A stretch of 64,000 bases of DNA from Amyelois transitella (GCF_032362555.1 NC_083506.1:1845501-1909500); one strand, 5' to 3'; positions 9,297 through 20,523 are shown, numbered from the stretch's first letter. Program-made: numbers and translations. The notes: generated from the letters alone by a model not told the origin.

Positions 9297-12200
9297 ATGT
9301 TCACCAACAGTACCGAGGAGGTGGCGGAGGAAGCTCGCATCCACGCAGTGGCAGCTCTGGTAGCGTTGTACGTGTTGGTGTCTGCTATTGGAATCATTGG
9401 TAAGATTTGCTTTGCTCAACAGTTTAACATGAGAACTTATACATACATATTATCACGTCTTTATCCCTTACGGGGTAGACAGAGCCAACAGTCTTGAAAA
9501 GACTGATAGGCCACGTTCAGCTGTTTGGCTTTAAGATAGAATTGAAATTCAAATAGTGACGGGTTGCTAGCCCATCGCCTGAAAGAATCACAAGTTTAAT
9601 AGCATATTCCTTAGTCGCCTTTTACGACATCCATGGGAAAGAGATGGAGTGGTCCTATTCTTTTTTGTATTGGTGCCGGGAACCACACGGCACAAGAGAA
9701 CTTATGGGTAGTCAATAATGGATCAATGAAGGAATGGATGAAGACAGACTAACGAAAGGAATTTATAAAGCAGAGCTGACTGTAAAAGTGGGACAGGGCT
9801 AGACGTGTCGGACTTTCAAGGACCAGTTTCCGGATGTTTTAAAAAAGGCTATGTTAAGAGTTATTGTCGAATATACATGAAAAGAGCAATGTGTCTGGAG
9901 AAAGCAAACGAGGTCTGTAAGGGTTGTAGCAAATGGAAATCAATATACATACCTCAACGGGAGATAGGCATGATTGCACGTATGTATGTATGTGTGTGTG
10001 TGTATTGGTAGAGTATATGAAGGAAAGGTCACTCCCACCTCCACTACTCTAAGGTTTTCTCATTTTTTATGTGTTTTTTTAAATGCACTTCATAGACATT
10101 GCCCAATCCTTTGCAACTAACGCCACCGCTGACCACTTTTCTTATTATACTGATATCAAAGATAAAGAGATCTAAGATCATAATCCGGCGATGCCCAACT
10201 TGGTGGGAACCTACTTTAATTATTCCACTTTTTATACTAATAATGTGCAAAAGATAAACCTAAATGTGCTATTTACCTTTTCTTATGTATCCAAGCTGTA
10301 ACAAGAATGCTATTACAAACTAGATATTTTAACCAGTCTTCTTTTTCTCCAGGCAATATAAGCCTAATGGCGGCCCTGGCCTCAGGGGGCGCTGCCAGAC
10401 TCCGGACGCCGCAGCTGCTGAGCGCCTGCGCAGCCGACTTCCTCGTGTGCGCCGCTAGCGCACCGCTGGCTGCCACCCGGGCCGCTAGGATACATTACCT
10501 GCCGTGCCATGTTATCTTTTACATCGAGGTCAGAGCCTCTTAGATTCAAAACTCTTGCAGTTATCCAAAAATTATATCCTCGTAGTCATGAACGAAATAG
10601 TTTGGTTGTTAAAAACTATATTATAGATATATTATGCCATAGCTGCCGTGTCATGTTATCTTTTACATCGACTTGAGTGCCTCTCAAAGTAAAAGAGAGA
10701 TGGACATTTACAATTCCTAAATCTAAGACACTTAATATTTTCTCTTTGTGGTTTAGCTTGGTCATCTAAAACTTACTTTTAGATTTTTAAACGAAGAAGT
10801 TTAAAAAATTTCAAATTAGTCCCAAATCCCATCCACATCTTTTGAATGTGAAAGTCGAATCATCACGTCAGATTTAGTTGGCTATGAACAATTCACATTC
10901 AAAATTCGAATGTGCGCTGCAGTTTTGAGTCTACACTACACTCACGGGCACTACTGTACTTGAATGTCCAGCTCAGTACAGTAACTCAGAAAAGTACACC
11001 ACTTCAATAAGTCTAAGAACCAAAGGTGAATTATGTTTAAGTTTTTTTTTATTTTTATTTTTTTTTTCAGTCATTCCCAGTAGCTGCCAGTACGCTCTCG
11101 CTGGTGGCGATCGCGGCGGACCGTTGCGGCGTGGTGCGGCGCGGACAGGGCTTCTGTGCTAGACCCATTGTGGTGGTTGTGATTGTGTGGATCAGCGCTT
11201 TTTTGCTTGGTTAGTAACATGAATTTTCAAAAAAAAGTTTAGATTTATAGTTCGTAACGATTGAGAGAGAGAGAGAACAACTATTGTTCTTAAATTCCTC
11301 AAAATTATAAGTTAGCCGATGAACGTGATATTGATAACATGAGTTTTCTAAAAAAAGTTAAGATTTAAAGTTTGTTACGATTGAGAGAGAGTTACTATTG
11401 TTAATTGTTCTAAAATTCCGAAAAATTACAAGTGCGTAGATAAACGTGCTATTGACATATATTTTTCGGGGTTGATAAAAAAAAGCTTTTGTAACCTATT
11501 GTTTTATGAATACACTTAACTAAAATGTACTACTCAGTCAACTAATACTTATACATTAAAACATCTTCTTAATGTTAGTTGGAGATAATTTTATTAAAAT
11601 TTCAATATTAACGCAATAGCGTTTTCTTTAAATACTCATCATGCATTTTTTAAATAATTAATTATGAATATTTAATAAAATAAAGAGAGAGAGTGATCGA
11701 CTTTAACTTAGATGTCTGTTATAATTATAACTGTAATTTGAGGTCGTCTCATATAAATTTATAGGTAGGTATATTGCTGTGTGTGTTGCGCCCGATGCGA
11801 CCCTTTCCATTAGCCGAATAAACTTTACTACAGATTAATATAATATTCAAGCACGGAGATTAACACGGTTTCATTAAAGTTAATTTCAAAGTTACAGTTA
11901 TTTGTATATATAAAACCGTTACGTTTACACCACTAGTCATAATATTTCATACATACATATCATCACGTTTATAGCCCTTGCGGGGTAGACAGTCTTGAAA
12001 AGATGGAAAGGCCACGTTCAGCTGTTAGGCTTAATAATAGAATTGAGATTCAAATAGTGACAGGTTGCTAGGCCATCGCCTAAAAGAAGAATCCCAAGTT
12101 TATAAGCCAATCCTTTAGTCGCCTTTTACGACATCCATAGGAAAGTGATGGAGTAGGTAGTCCTATTCTTTTTTCGATTGGTACCGAGAACCACACGCCA

Positions 12201-13256
12201 CATAATATTACCTATACAAAGTTATTCAACAATAGCTGTTTAAATCTCAAGCAATGTAGTGTAAAACGCAACTAAGTTATAGCCTCGTTTTCGTTTCAGA
12301 AAGCTCGAGAAATTTTATCTCAAAACTTGTACCTACTGAAGTATGGCAATAAACGTTCTTTCTATTTGTTCATTTGAAACTGCAAAACTATCTTTTACTG
12401 AAGTTCTTTTTTTATATACAATGTCATACAAGCAGAATTTGTTTCGTCGAACTAACGACAACTTGTATTAAAGTATATGCCAAACACAGAAAAACTTCAT
12501 AATAATTGAACAGAAATAAAAAAAGTAAAAAACAATTGAATAAATTAACAGTAACCTGACATTATTTATTTACCAGGTGTGACAGCAGTAATAACCACAT
12601 GCGTGCCGTGCCCGCCCCTGGCCGCAGCCCACGCCCTGGTCACATACTGCTTTCCAGTAGCAGCCGTTGCCAGATGCCACTGGGCCGTGAGGGTCAAACT
12701 AACTGCGTTGTCGCTAACCGCCCGAGCGGCCCACGGGGAACTCCCACTCCCAGTGCCACTGATGAGAAGACCGACACATGTCATCATCGTAGCCGGAGTG
12801 GGCCCCCGGGAAAGACGCGACGCGGTCGACGTCGGCGACGTCAGAAAGAAGAAACTTCAACCCAGCCTCTTGGGACCTCAACCGCAAACGTCGACGCTGC
12901 GCTCGCGACGTAGACTCGGCAACGTGCTTCTGGGTATAGCAGCCATCTTCGCTGTCTGCTGGTGCCCTCACGCCGCGATCGTCATTTGCAGCGCATTCGG
13001 CCTGCACGCTCCATTGGTGCTGAAACAATATGCGCTACTGCTCGGGTATGCCCACTCAGCTATAAACGCAGTCGCGTACTGGGTGTTGAACAGGCACGCT
13101 CTGACGTCAGCGTGCGCAGCGTGGCGTCTCCCGCAGCTGAGGGTCCGGGAGGAGAGACCTTCTTCGACGAACGAGGCAGCACTCGGAGCGTTCCACCCCC
13201 GCCTCGCCCGCCCCGCCCCCTCCCCGCGGCCGCCCCCCTCTAGCTTCCTCTATTGA
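9297..13256 (+). CDS. Orphan class-A (rhodopsin-like) GPCR, 365 aa, four exons
   Basis: This is a seven-helix plasma-membrane receptor. Coding exons are 9297-9399, 10353-10528, 11071-11209 and 12577-13256. All introns are GT-AG and the phases close exactly (1098 nt including the stop). Landmarks: N-glycosylation site N4-S-T; TM1 ending G35-N36; TM2 with D63; C86 before TM3 for the usual disulfide; D110-R111-C112 in place of DRY; CWCP (267-270) in TM6; N303-A-V-A-Y307 in place of NPxxY in TM7. The third intracellular loop is about 60 residues and rich in R/K, and the C-terminal tail is Pro/Arg-rich. I cannot assign a ligand; the layout resembles peptide or orphan receptors. Exon 4 is markedly GC-rich against AT-rich introns. 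ATG 9297 is chosen because it lies just after a splice acceptor and gives a short extracellular N-terminus. Confidence 0.85.
9441..9693 (-). repeat. RTE-tailed short repeat, near full length, in GPCR intron 1
   Basis: It runs in reverse from acatacatattatcacgtc through gccacgttcagctgtttggc and ccttttacgacatccatggg to gtgccgggaaccacacggca. It is one of the most complete copies, inserted 40 bp after the exon 1 donor. Confidence 0.88.
9733..10010 (+). repeat. RTE-like LINE 3' fragment, divergent subfamily
   Basis: The degenerate frame still shows a DEDRLTKGIYKAEL-type segment, and a later KANEVCKGCSKWKSI-type segment matches the C-terminal end seen better at 35869-36231. It ends in TGTA/TG repeats. 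It lies in GPCR intron 1. Confidence 0.65.
10643..10684 (+). pseudogene. Partial copy of GPCR exon 2 end
   Basis: These 42 bases repeat 10499-10540 (the last 30 nt of exon 2, its donor and 10 intronic nt) 144 bp further downstream, with about five mismatches; ctgccgtg and catgttatcttttacatcga are shared. The donor GT of the original is changed in the copy. It is an intronic fossil of a small local duplication. Confidence 0.75.
11210..11456 (+). repeat. Tandem duplication at GPCR exon 3 donor
   Basis: Two units of about 125 bp share taacatga.tttt, aaaaaaagtt.agattta.ag, acgattgagagagag and gaacgtg.tattga. The first unit begins at the exon 3 donor itself. Confidence 0.65.
11951..12201 (-). repeat. 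RTE-tailed short repeat in GPCR intron 3
   Basis: A near full-length minus-strand copy (acatacatatcatcacg to gtaccgagaaccacacgcca), missing a few bases of the tttcaagactgttggctc block. Confidence 0.88.
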
Positions 13257-13405
13257 TGTCCGTCTATCTTCTAAGCTCTGTCTGTGATTCCTGTTTCTCA
13301 GTGCCTCGTATAGTCTACGGCCGCCCAATTTCGCGGGTGCGTCGCTCGTTTCGTCGTTATAAACGTGGTTGTTCGAGATTTTATGGAGAATAATATCCGT
13401 AAAGC

Positions 13406-13411
13406 AATAAA
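13406..13411 (+). promoter_or_regulatory. Polyadenylation signal of the GPCR gene
   Basis: AATAAA lies 150 nt after the receptor stop codon, with a GT-rich stretch downstream (gtcgttttattgtcgtcg). It is a plausible end of the transcript. Confidence 0.6.
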
Positions 13412-13439
13412 GTGTATGAAACACTTAAAGTCGTTTTAT

Positions 13440-14890
13440 TGTCGTCGCGAACGTCTACGTAAACGAGTGATGACGTGTCATAATCTTGAGCTCAATCGTA
13501 GGTGATTTATTCACGACTTTGTGGTTTAACTTAAGACTAAGCTACTAAAACACATTGCCATTAGCATATCATATATAATTCATAGTTAAAACAACAAAGT
13601 ATTAAATATGGCTTAAATATTTAGTCCATTTAAATGTAGCTGGATAAAGTTAGGGTCGGATTATGCGGTAAGCGCAGAGAATTGTCCCCTGGGGATCCAT
13701 TAGTGGGTCAACTAAGACAGCGTCAACTAAGCTTTCAGTTAGGATTAAACGAAAAAAATTTAAACTCTTATGTATCTTTTATATCTATTTTAGTAAGCAT
13801 AATCCAGGTTTTAACAAGGTTATTTGCCTTACAAGCTTTCACCCGTAGCTAATCCCACGGGAATTACCAACAATCCCTCCTAAGTACGTATGACTAACAT
13901 ACATATCTGTATCACGCCTTTATCGTAAACATAGCCAGTAGTCTCGAAAAAAAACTTAACTCAAGTTCAGCTGAATGGCACAAATAGTGACAGCCATTAT
14001 CAAAAAGTAAGTCACTTCCTCATACTTAAAAGGAGATAAAAGTTCCCTGAAAATCTGAGGGACAGCCTTTTTGCCGACTGCTAAACTGGCAGCGTCATCA
14101 TTATACACGTATCAGGTTTTACGACAATATTATATGACGTATAAAATTTTACGACCGTGTTACAGGAATATATTCATTTTCAGAGCTACACGCATGTGTT
14201 GAACGGTAAGATTTTAATTATAAGAGTAAATCTCTCTATATCTCATTATAGAGATTTTCAAACGTTGGTTACAAAATGGAACTGACACCAAGATATTAGC
14301 AACAAGTAAGAACTTTTTTTTCTTTATGACCTGTTTATGTTATGATTCCAAACGTAATTAAGCTTTGCTTGGGCAAACAAAACGCAAGTACTTTAGAAAG
14401 GTTAACCTACATACCTAAGACTTTTAATTATATATCAGAAAAATTTCAATCTGACTGGTTCAAGAAGTAACGCCTGAAGAAATGACAAACAAACTTACTT
14501 TCTCATTTACCATTTAAGTTAGGTCAATATATTGTTTTACATAAAATGAGCAGATAAACTCCAACACAAAGAACCACGCTCAAAGTTCCGGAAATAAATC
14601 CAGTATTCACACACACATTCAACTTTATATAACAAAACTTTTATTCAATAATTTAGGAACGTGCAAGTCACGAACAAAATTGCATTTCTCAAACCCCACA
14701 CGCCTTTAGCATTCTCTAAGAGCTTTCCCGATAGAGAGTGATTCTATATCCAGCTTTCGTGATAAAATTTAAGCCCTGGCGCCTGAAGGATTATATTCAA
14801 CAATACTGAAGTAAAATTTCGTATTGAATCGGTATTAAAGATCGGTATTAAATCCGTACAGGGTTATCCCTGTACGTATAAAAAAAAATT
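13440..14890. other. Spacer with old repeat traces
   Basis: No gene is seen. A degenerate minus-strand copy of the RTE-tailed short repeat lies at about 13898-13992, and fragments near 13835-13870 resemble a common old lepidopteran repeat (cacccgtagctaatcccacg). Confidence 0.5.
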
Positions 14891-14891
14891 T

Positions 14892-15148
14892 TACATAGGT
14901 ACATATTATCACGTCTATATCCCTTGCGGGGTAGACATAGCCGACAGTTTTAAAAAGACTGAAAGGTTTCTAGTTCTTTCGCGTTCAGCTGTCAGCAATC
15001 AGTTTTTGTGGGCGATGGGCTAGCAACCTGTCACTATTTGAATCTCATTTCCATTATAAAACCAGACAACTGAACGTAGCATTTCAAACTTTTAAAGGCT
15101 GTTGGCACTGTTTACCCTGCAAGGTATATAAACGTGACTATATAAATA
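14892..15148. repeat. Inverted pair of RTE-tailed short repeats
   Basis: The left half (14892-15000) is a minus-strand 3' end and the right half (15010-15148) a plus-strand copy. Both tails point outward. Confidence 0.75.
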
Positions 15149-15419
15149 AATGGACGCTGAATTATAGCACTATGTTTGCAATAAATTCTGAAAAAGCGAC
15201 AGGCTGTTAGCGGCATCAATTTATGAAGGAAACTTAGACAATTTTTGTTATAACCTCTGAAATATGTTTTCTTAGAACCAATATTATGAAAATTGGAGGC
15301 TTTATCGGGACAAGACAAATGAAGAGTGACGTGATTATATTCAGGTAATGAGACGCTGTAAAAGGAATGGGAGGGGTAGAAATGAAAAAATCTTGCAACA
15401 CACCCATTTTCATATAAAA

Positions 15420-15545
15420 AGCAAAGATGACTGATTGACTGACTAATCTATCAACTCATAGTCCAAACTACTGAACCAATTGAGCTGAATTTTGCCATAA
15501 GGATATTTGCTATGATGTAGACATCCACTAAAAAGGATTTTTGAA
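15420..15545 (+). repeat. Old interspersed repeat, unclassified
   Basis: gactgactaatctatcaact, gaaccaattgagctgaattt and gtagacatccactaaaaagg form the series typical of a widespread lepidopteran repeat. It is followed at 15549-15632 by a plus-strand 3' end of the RTE-tailed short repeat. Confidence 0.55.
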
Positions 15546-15813
15546 AATAGCTGAACGTGGCCATTCAGTCCTTTCAAGACTGTTGGCTCTGTCTACCCCG
15601 CAAGGGATATAGACGTGAACATATGTATGTATAAACAGGAACTAGATAACTAGATTATTTGTTTTCACCCTAGTGAACACGCGGGCGCACTTAAAAACTT
15701 TTTTTTTTAATCACGAATATTTTAACGACTGCACTGACTTCTAAAGGTACTTAATATTTAAAGTTAAATAAGACATATTTGAAATATATATTTTAAATTC
15801 TTTTCACCGAATG

Positions 15814-16085
15814 AAAGCCCATCAGAGGTAACAAAGAAATGATGATGTTACTTTAATGTAGTGACATTAAAGTAACAAAGAAACGATGATGTTACTTTAA
15901 TGTAGTGACATTAAAGTAACAAAGAAATGATGATGTTACTTTAATGTAGTGACATTAAAGTAACAAAGAAATGATGATGTTACTTTAATGTAGTGACATT
16001 AAAGTAACAAAGAAATGATGATTTTACTTTAATGTAGTGACATTAAAGTAACATCATCATTTCTTTGTTACCTCTGATGGGCTTT
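15814..16085. repeat. Palindromic element with five 44-bp hairpin units
   Basis: The two ends are a perfect 46-bp inverted repeat beginning aaagcccatcagagg. Between them, five 44-bp units (15828-16047) repeat almost without change. Each unit contains a perfect hairpin: gttactttaatgt, loop agtg, acattaaagtaac. It is probably a MITE whose hairpin core was amplified. A TGA trinucleotide flanks both sides and could be a target duplication. Confidence 0.85.
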
Positions 16086-16087
16086 GA

Positions 16088-16200
16088 TTTGAATCTCAAA
16101 TATATCGTGAAGCCAAACAGCTGAACGTGGTCTTTCAGAGTTTTTGAAGACTGTTGGCTCTGTCTAGGGTTATAAACGTGATTATACCCATGTATGTATT
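16088..16200 (+). repeat. RTE-tailed short repeat, 3' half
   Basis: It begins tttgaatctcaaatatatcg and ends at gattatacccatgtatgtat, directly adjoining the palindromic element. Bases 16200-16813 hold nothing that I recognise. Confidence 0.75.
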
Positions 16201-16813
16201 TAATGAGTGACTTTATTCTTAAAGGTCATAAAACCCATCTATTCTAAAGTCGGTTCATAAAAAACGTATCGATAAATTATCCACTAAGTTTGTTGCATAG
16301 GTATTTTATAAATTCTGCAAAGGAAATGTTGAAACAAAATTGTCTCACAAACTATAACGGTTTCCTACCAATACGGCGGATGTTAGGCGGAAGGTGTTGT
16401 GGTATTGTTACCTTCGTCGCAAACCTCAACTAGGTCACTAAAAGAACTTACAATACATACGAGAGCATTCTGATTTTATTCATAACTGCCACGCTGTGCG
16501 ACGTCGGGTGAAACTCGACTTGAGAAAATTTTACCTACTTTTCTAAGGAAACTTATCAAATAACTAGATTTTGCCAACAATTTCCCGGGCTCATATTGTC
16601 ATAGGTCACAAATAAAATGGCAAAAAGAACCTTTTCTGGGATTAAAAGTACTTTTCCATGTGATTTGAGATTGTACTATTTATAAGACTTTTTAACAAAA
16701 CTATGTGTAAATTTCACAAAGATTCATGAAGAGAAGAAAATTATGGAAAATCATTCCGAATTTCCAACTAACCTTCTCCGGTTTACATGCATACATATTA
16801 GTATCACTTATAT

Positions 16814-17064
16814 GACGGCCTCTGTGGCGCAGCGGTAGTACGCTTGTCTGCGACATCGGAGGTCCCGGGTTCGAATCCCGGCCAGGGCATGATGAGAAAA
16901 GAACTTTCTCTGATTGGCTTGGGTCTTGGATGTTTATCTATATAAGTATCTATTATAAAATATAGTATCGTTGAGTTAGTATCTCGTAACACAAGTCTCG
17001 AACTTACTTCGAGGCTAACTCAATCTGTGTAATTTGTCCCGTATATATTTATTTATTTATTTAT
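16814..17064 (+). repeat. tRNA-derived SINE, full length
   Basis: This is the best-preserved copy of the family: head gacggcctctgtggcgcagc, B box gggttcgaatcccgg, body ctgattggcttgggtcttgg, tail gaggctaactcaatctgtgt and a final ATTT repeat. A minus-strand piece of the RTE-tailed short repeat follows at about 17067-17183. Confidence 0.88.
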
Positions 17065-17513
17065 ACTTCTTTATCTCGTATATATCCCTTGCCCGGAAGA
17101 CCACGTTCAACTGTTTGGCTGAGTGATAGAATTGAGATTGATATAAAGTGACAGGTTGCTAGCCCGTCGCCTAAAAGAAGAAGTTGAGGCACATTACTTT
17201 TATAGCGTCAACAATGGCTCTTCACATGAGCCGAATAAGACTTATCATCGATGGTATGTAAATTTGCTTACGAAGATATTACGTAGGCTAATGGATACCC
17301 GGGTAGTCTTTTGAAAAACCCTCTCACGTTTTTCTCAAAATATAGATTGTATGGAAGAACTACATTTATCACAACTACATTACGGTTGAGAGTAGATTAT
17401 TAATGACAAATTTGTTTAATAATAATGGCTACATTTTACTTTAATACTTTACAAAAACAAGTGTCAATTTATTTTCTTATGCTTCAACTTCATTTAAATG
17501 TCCGTTTGGAATC

Positions 17514-17709
17514 ATACATACATATATATGGTCACGTCTATAACCCTTGCGGGGTAGACAGAGCCAACAGTCATGAAAAGACTGAATGGCCACGTTCAGC
17601 TATTTGGCTTCATCATAAAGCCGGCTGAGTGTGGCGTTTCAGTCTTTTCAAGACTGTTGGCTCTGACTACTCCGCAAGGGATATAGACGTGACTACTTGT
17701 ATGTATGTA
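17514..17709. repeat. Inverted pair of RTE-tailed short repeats, compact
   Basis: A minus copy (17514-17620) and a plus copy (17621-17709) meet at the ctttggct/agccggctg region. TGTA tails lie at both outer ends, giving a near-palindrome of about 195 bp. Confidence 0.85.
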
Positions 17710-18227
17710 GGCACTTCTTCTTTCTCATGGCGTCAAAGTGTCATTCAATAAAATTGCGACGCTGTATTTCATGAATAAAATTCTATAACATTCATATTTC
17801 GAAGCATTATTTACAAAGACGAAATTTTACAGAATCGCATGTCATTTATATGGAAAAATTGAAATTTTCAGCAGAGCTGATGTGAGTTTAAAACAATTTA
17901 TTTTCGACATTATAACGTTTCTCTTCGTAAGACGAGTATAAATATGACAACTTCGTGATGTGTAAAGTAAGCACTTTGATCTCTATAATTGTTTCAGTCG
18001 ATTCTCGGAATTGAATTTGTACGACGTGAGTTTTAGACTCTTGACATTTCACTCGGAGTAACATTGAAATTTAGAAAATCCTTTGAATGAAATTCTCAAC
18101 TTCTTAGGAATGATAATGTTACTAATATTTAGATGTACAATAAATATAACATTTATTTCTAGACTTGTATACTTTAAACGAATGAATAAAACAATAAATT
18201 AGCATGAATATGTAACATATAATAAAA

Positions 18228-18312
18228 AAGCCAATCCCTTAGTCGTCTTTTACGACATTCATGAAAAGGAGACGGAGTGGTCCTATTCTTAAGTGCAGAA
18301 AACCAAAGAATT
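18228..18312 (-). repeat. RTE-tailed short repeat, 5' piece
   Basis: Only the cttagtcgtcttttacgaca to gtggtcctattct portion is present. Confidence 0.7.
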
Positions 18313-18495
18313 TTTTCCTATTCTAAGTCGCAAACATACGTCTGACGGTAGACCAGCTTTAAACTGATAAGTTACGATCTTTACTCAGAATTTAACTGGA
18401 GCAGTTTCATAATAAATTATGAAAGTGTAGTACTAAGCGTGACCACTACTGCTATGCCTTTCGTATTTTCGTCAACACCGTCACCAGCTCCAACA

Positions 18496-18567
18496 GCCGT
18501 GATCGTCTAGTGGTTAGGACCCTACGTTGTGGCCGTAGTAACCCAGGTTCGAATCCTGGTCACGGCA
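18496..18567 (+). tRNA. tRNA-His (GTG), second copy
   Basis: The 72-nt body is identical to the copies at 5621 and 19890: anticodon GTG in loop TTGTGGC, acceptor GCCGTGA/TCACGGC, discriminator A. The leader ends tccaaca and the trailer is gtgaaaactgtcatggtgg followed by a T run. One trailer base differs from the other two copies. Confidence 0.97.
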
Positions 18568-18811
18568 GTGAAAACTGTCATGGTGGAGCGTTATTTTTTA
18601 ATCACGAAAGCCACGGAAATTTTAATTAAATACAAGAAGATGTAGTTATGATGAAGAAGATCATGAAAAATAATGTTTAAATTTCTGTCAGATACCTACT
18701 CGTAACTACCAATATGTTGTCGTAAAAGGCGACTGAATAATTCAACCACATACAAAAAGTTAACATTAAACTTTGTTATTTATGACCTTGTTATTTGTGA
18801 ACCCTTTATAA

Positions 18812-19067
18812 ATACATACATATAATCACGTCTATATCCCTTGCGGGGTAGACAGAGCCAACAGTCTTGAAAAGACTGATAGGCCACGTTCAGCTATTTG
18901 GCTTTAAGGTTGAATTGAGATTCAAATAGTGACAGGTTGCTAGCCCATCGCCTAAAAGAAGAATCCCAAGTTTATAAGCCTACCCCTTAGTTGCCTTTTA
19001 CGACATCCATGGGAGAGAGATGAAGTGGTCCTATTCTTTTTTCTATTGGTGCCGGGAACCACACGGC
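18812..19067 (-). repeat. RTE-tailed short repeat, near full length
   Basis: atacatacatataatcacgt to gtgccgggaaccacacggc, in reverse orientation, with all conserved blocks present. Confidence 0.88.
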
Positions 19068-19116
19068 GAAACGGGAACCATATTATCATACCTGTTAAGT
19101 AAATTAGGTACCTTTA

Positions 19117-19280
19117 TTGAGCGCCGGTGGTCGACCGGTTAAAGTGCTGCCTAAAATGCACAAGTATTGCATATCGGCACAGGTTCAAATCCTACCTCGG
19201 CCATATATCAATGACCCTTTTCTGACTTATGTACGTTAGTTTGAGTGCTAACCGATGCTGTTACCGTCTTAGTTTCATGG
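19117..19280 (+). repeat. Second tRNA-derived SINE family, 5' part
   Basis: gagcgccggtggtcgaccgg, then aggttcaaatcctacctcgg, then ttatgtacgttagtttgagt correspond in order to the copy at 8010. The distal body is absent. Confidence 0.7.
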
Positions 19281-19434
19281 CATGTCTCAAGTCTGCGTTT
19301 GGCTTAAACAGCCAATCAAAAGGCTTTCACAGAAATTATACCGAAGTGCCTGTCCGCCATTATCGACAAATGGACCTCATTAGCTTATTGACATCTTCAC
19401 AATATCCATTGGCTAATAATGCTTTCGTCCAAGT

Positions 19435-19632
19435 GCCGTGTGGTTCCTGTCATTCTTGATAGGATTCCATCTCTTTCCCATGGATGTTGTAAGATGCGAC
19501 TGAAGGTATAGACGTACATTCAGGTAGTATTATTATATTCAATCATATCCCTTACGGGGTAGGCAGAGCCAACAGACTTTAAAAGACTGTCTACCCCGCG
19601 AGGGATACAGACGTGATTATAAGTAGCATGTT
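19435..19632. repeat. RTE-tailed short repeat: 5' fragment plus tiny inverted pair
   Basis: Bases 19435-19502 are a plus-strand 5' end (gccgtgtggttcc). Bases 19538-19632 are a minus tail fused to a plus tail, again with the tail ends outward. Confidence 0.7.
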
Positions 19633-19889
19633 ATATGTACTACGACAATATTAAACATTGCATACACCAATCATATAACAAAACTGCAATTATAAAACCA
19701 ATTACACGCTGTATTATAAACGGCGCCGCGGGTCACAAAAACTGTTCCAGTTCAACACAACACTGTCAAATTGAAAAGTTAATTTCTCCAAAGCTATTCC
19801 AATTGCACAAATAACTTTCCAATTTGACACCTTTGCATCGACGAAGATAGTGGTCGAGTTTTTTAAAGATTAACACACCAGCTTCAACA

Positions 19890-19961
19890 GCCGTGATCGT
19901 CTAGTGGTTAGGACCCTACGTTGTGGCCGTAGTAACCCAGGTTCGAATCCTGGTCACGGCA
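19890..19961 (+). tRNA. tRNA-His (GTG), third copy
   Basis: The tRNA body is identical to the copies at 5621 and 18496. Leader (agcttcaaca) and trailer (gtgaaaactgtcacggtggagc) match the copy at 5621 exactly, so the duplicated unit is larger than the tRNA itself. Confidence 0.97.
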
Positions 19962-20063
19962 GTGAAAACTGTCACGGTGGAGCTATTTATTTTATCTTTT
20001 CTACGTGAGATTCCATTTTTACACATAAACATACAATATTTATAAAACTTATTAACTGATGAC

Positions 20064-20336
20064 GTGCCGTATTTCCGGCACCATTAGAAAACAAAGAATA
20101 GGACCACTCCAACTCGTTCCCATGGGTGTCATAAAAAGCGACTAAGGGATAGGCTTATAAACTTGAGATTCTTCTTTTAGGCGACAGACTAGCAACCTGT
20201 CACTATTTGAATCTCAATTCTATCATCAAGACAAAAAGCTGAACGTGGCCTATCAGTATTTTCAAGACTGTTGCCTCTGTATACCCCGCAAGGGATATGG
20301 CCGTGACTATATGTATGTATGTATGTATGTATGTAT
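20064..20336 (+). repeat. RTE-tailed short repeat, full length
   Basis: From gtgccgtatttccggcacc to a (TGTA)n tail with several repeats. A second 3' fragment follows at 20366-20430. Confidence 0.88.
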
Positions 20337-20523
20337 ACAGCATAACATGGCCTTTAAAAGACGTCGTCTTTTCAAGACTATTGGTTCTGTCAACCCCGTA
20401 AGGGATATAAACGTGTTCATATATGTAATGTAATTAAAATTTAACTACTAAGCCACCCTTAGTTAAACTAATTAGTGAAATGACAGCAGGTTAATGTGGC
20501 ATCACGTTTTCAATCGGCAAATG

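Noticed and set aside
12566-13424. Several long frames overlapping GPCR exon 4 on both strands
   Set aside because: They arise from the high GC content of the exon. Only the 12577-13256 frame joins the other exons in phase and shows membrane helices and receptor motifs.
15828-16047. CRISPR-like array (regular 44-bp repeats)
   Set aside because: There are no variable spacers: the whole unit is repeated. It lies in an animal genome and is framed by inverted repeats of the same sequence.
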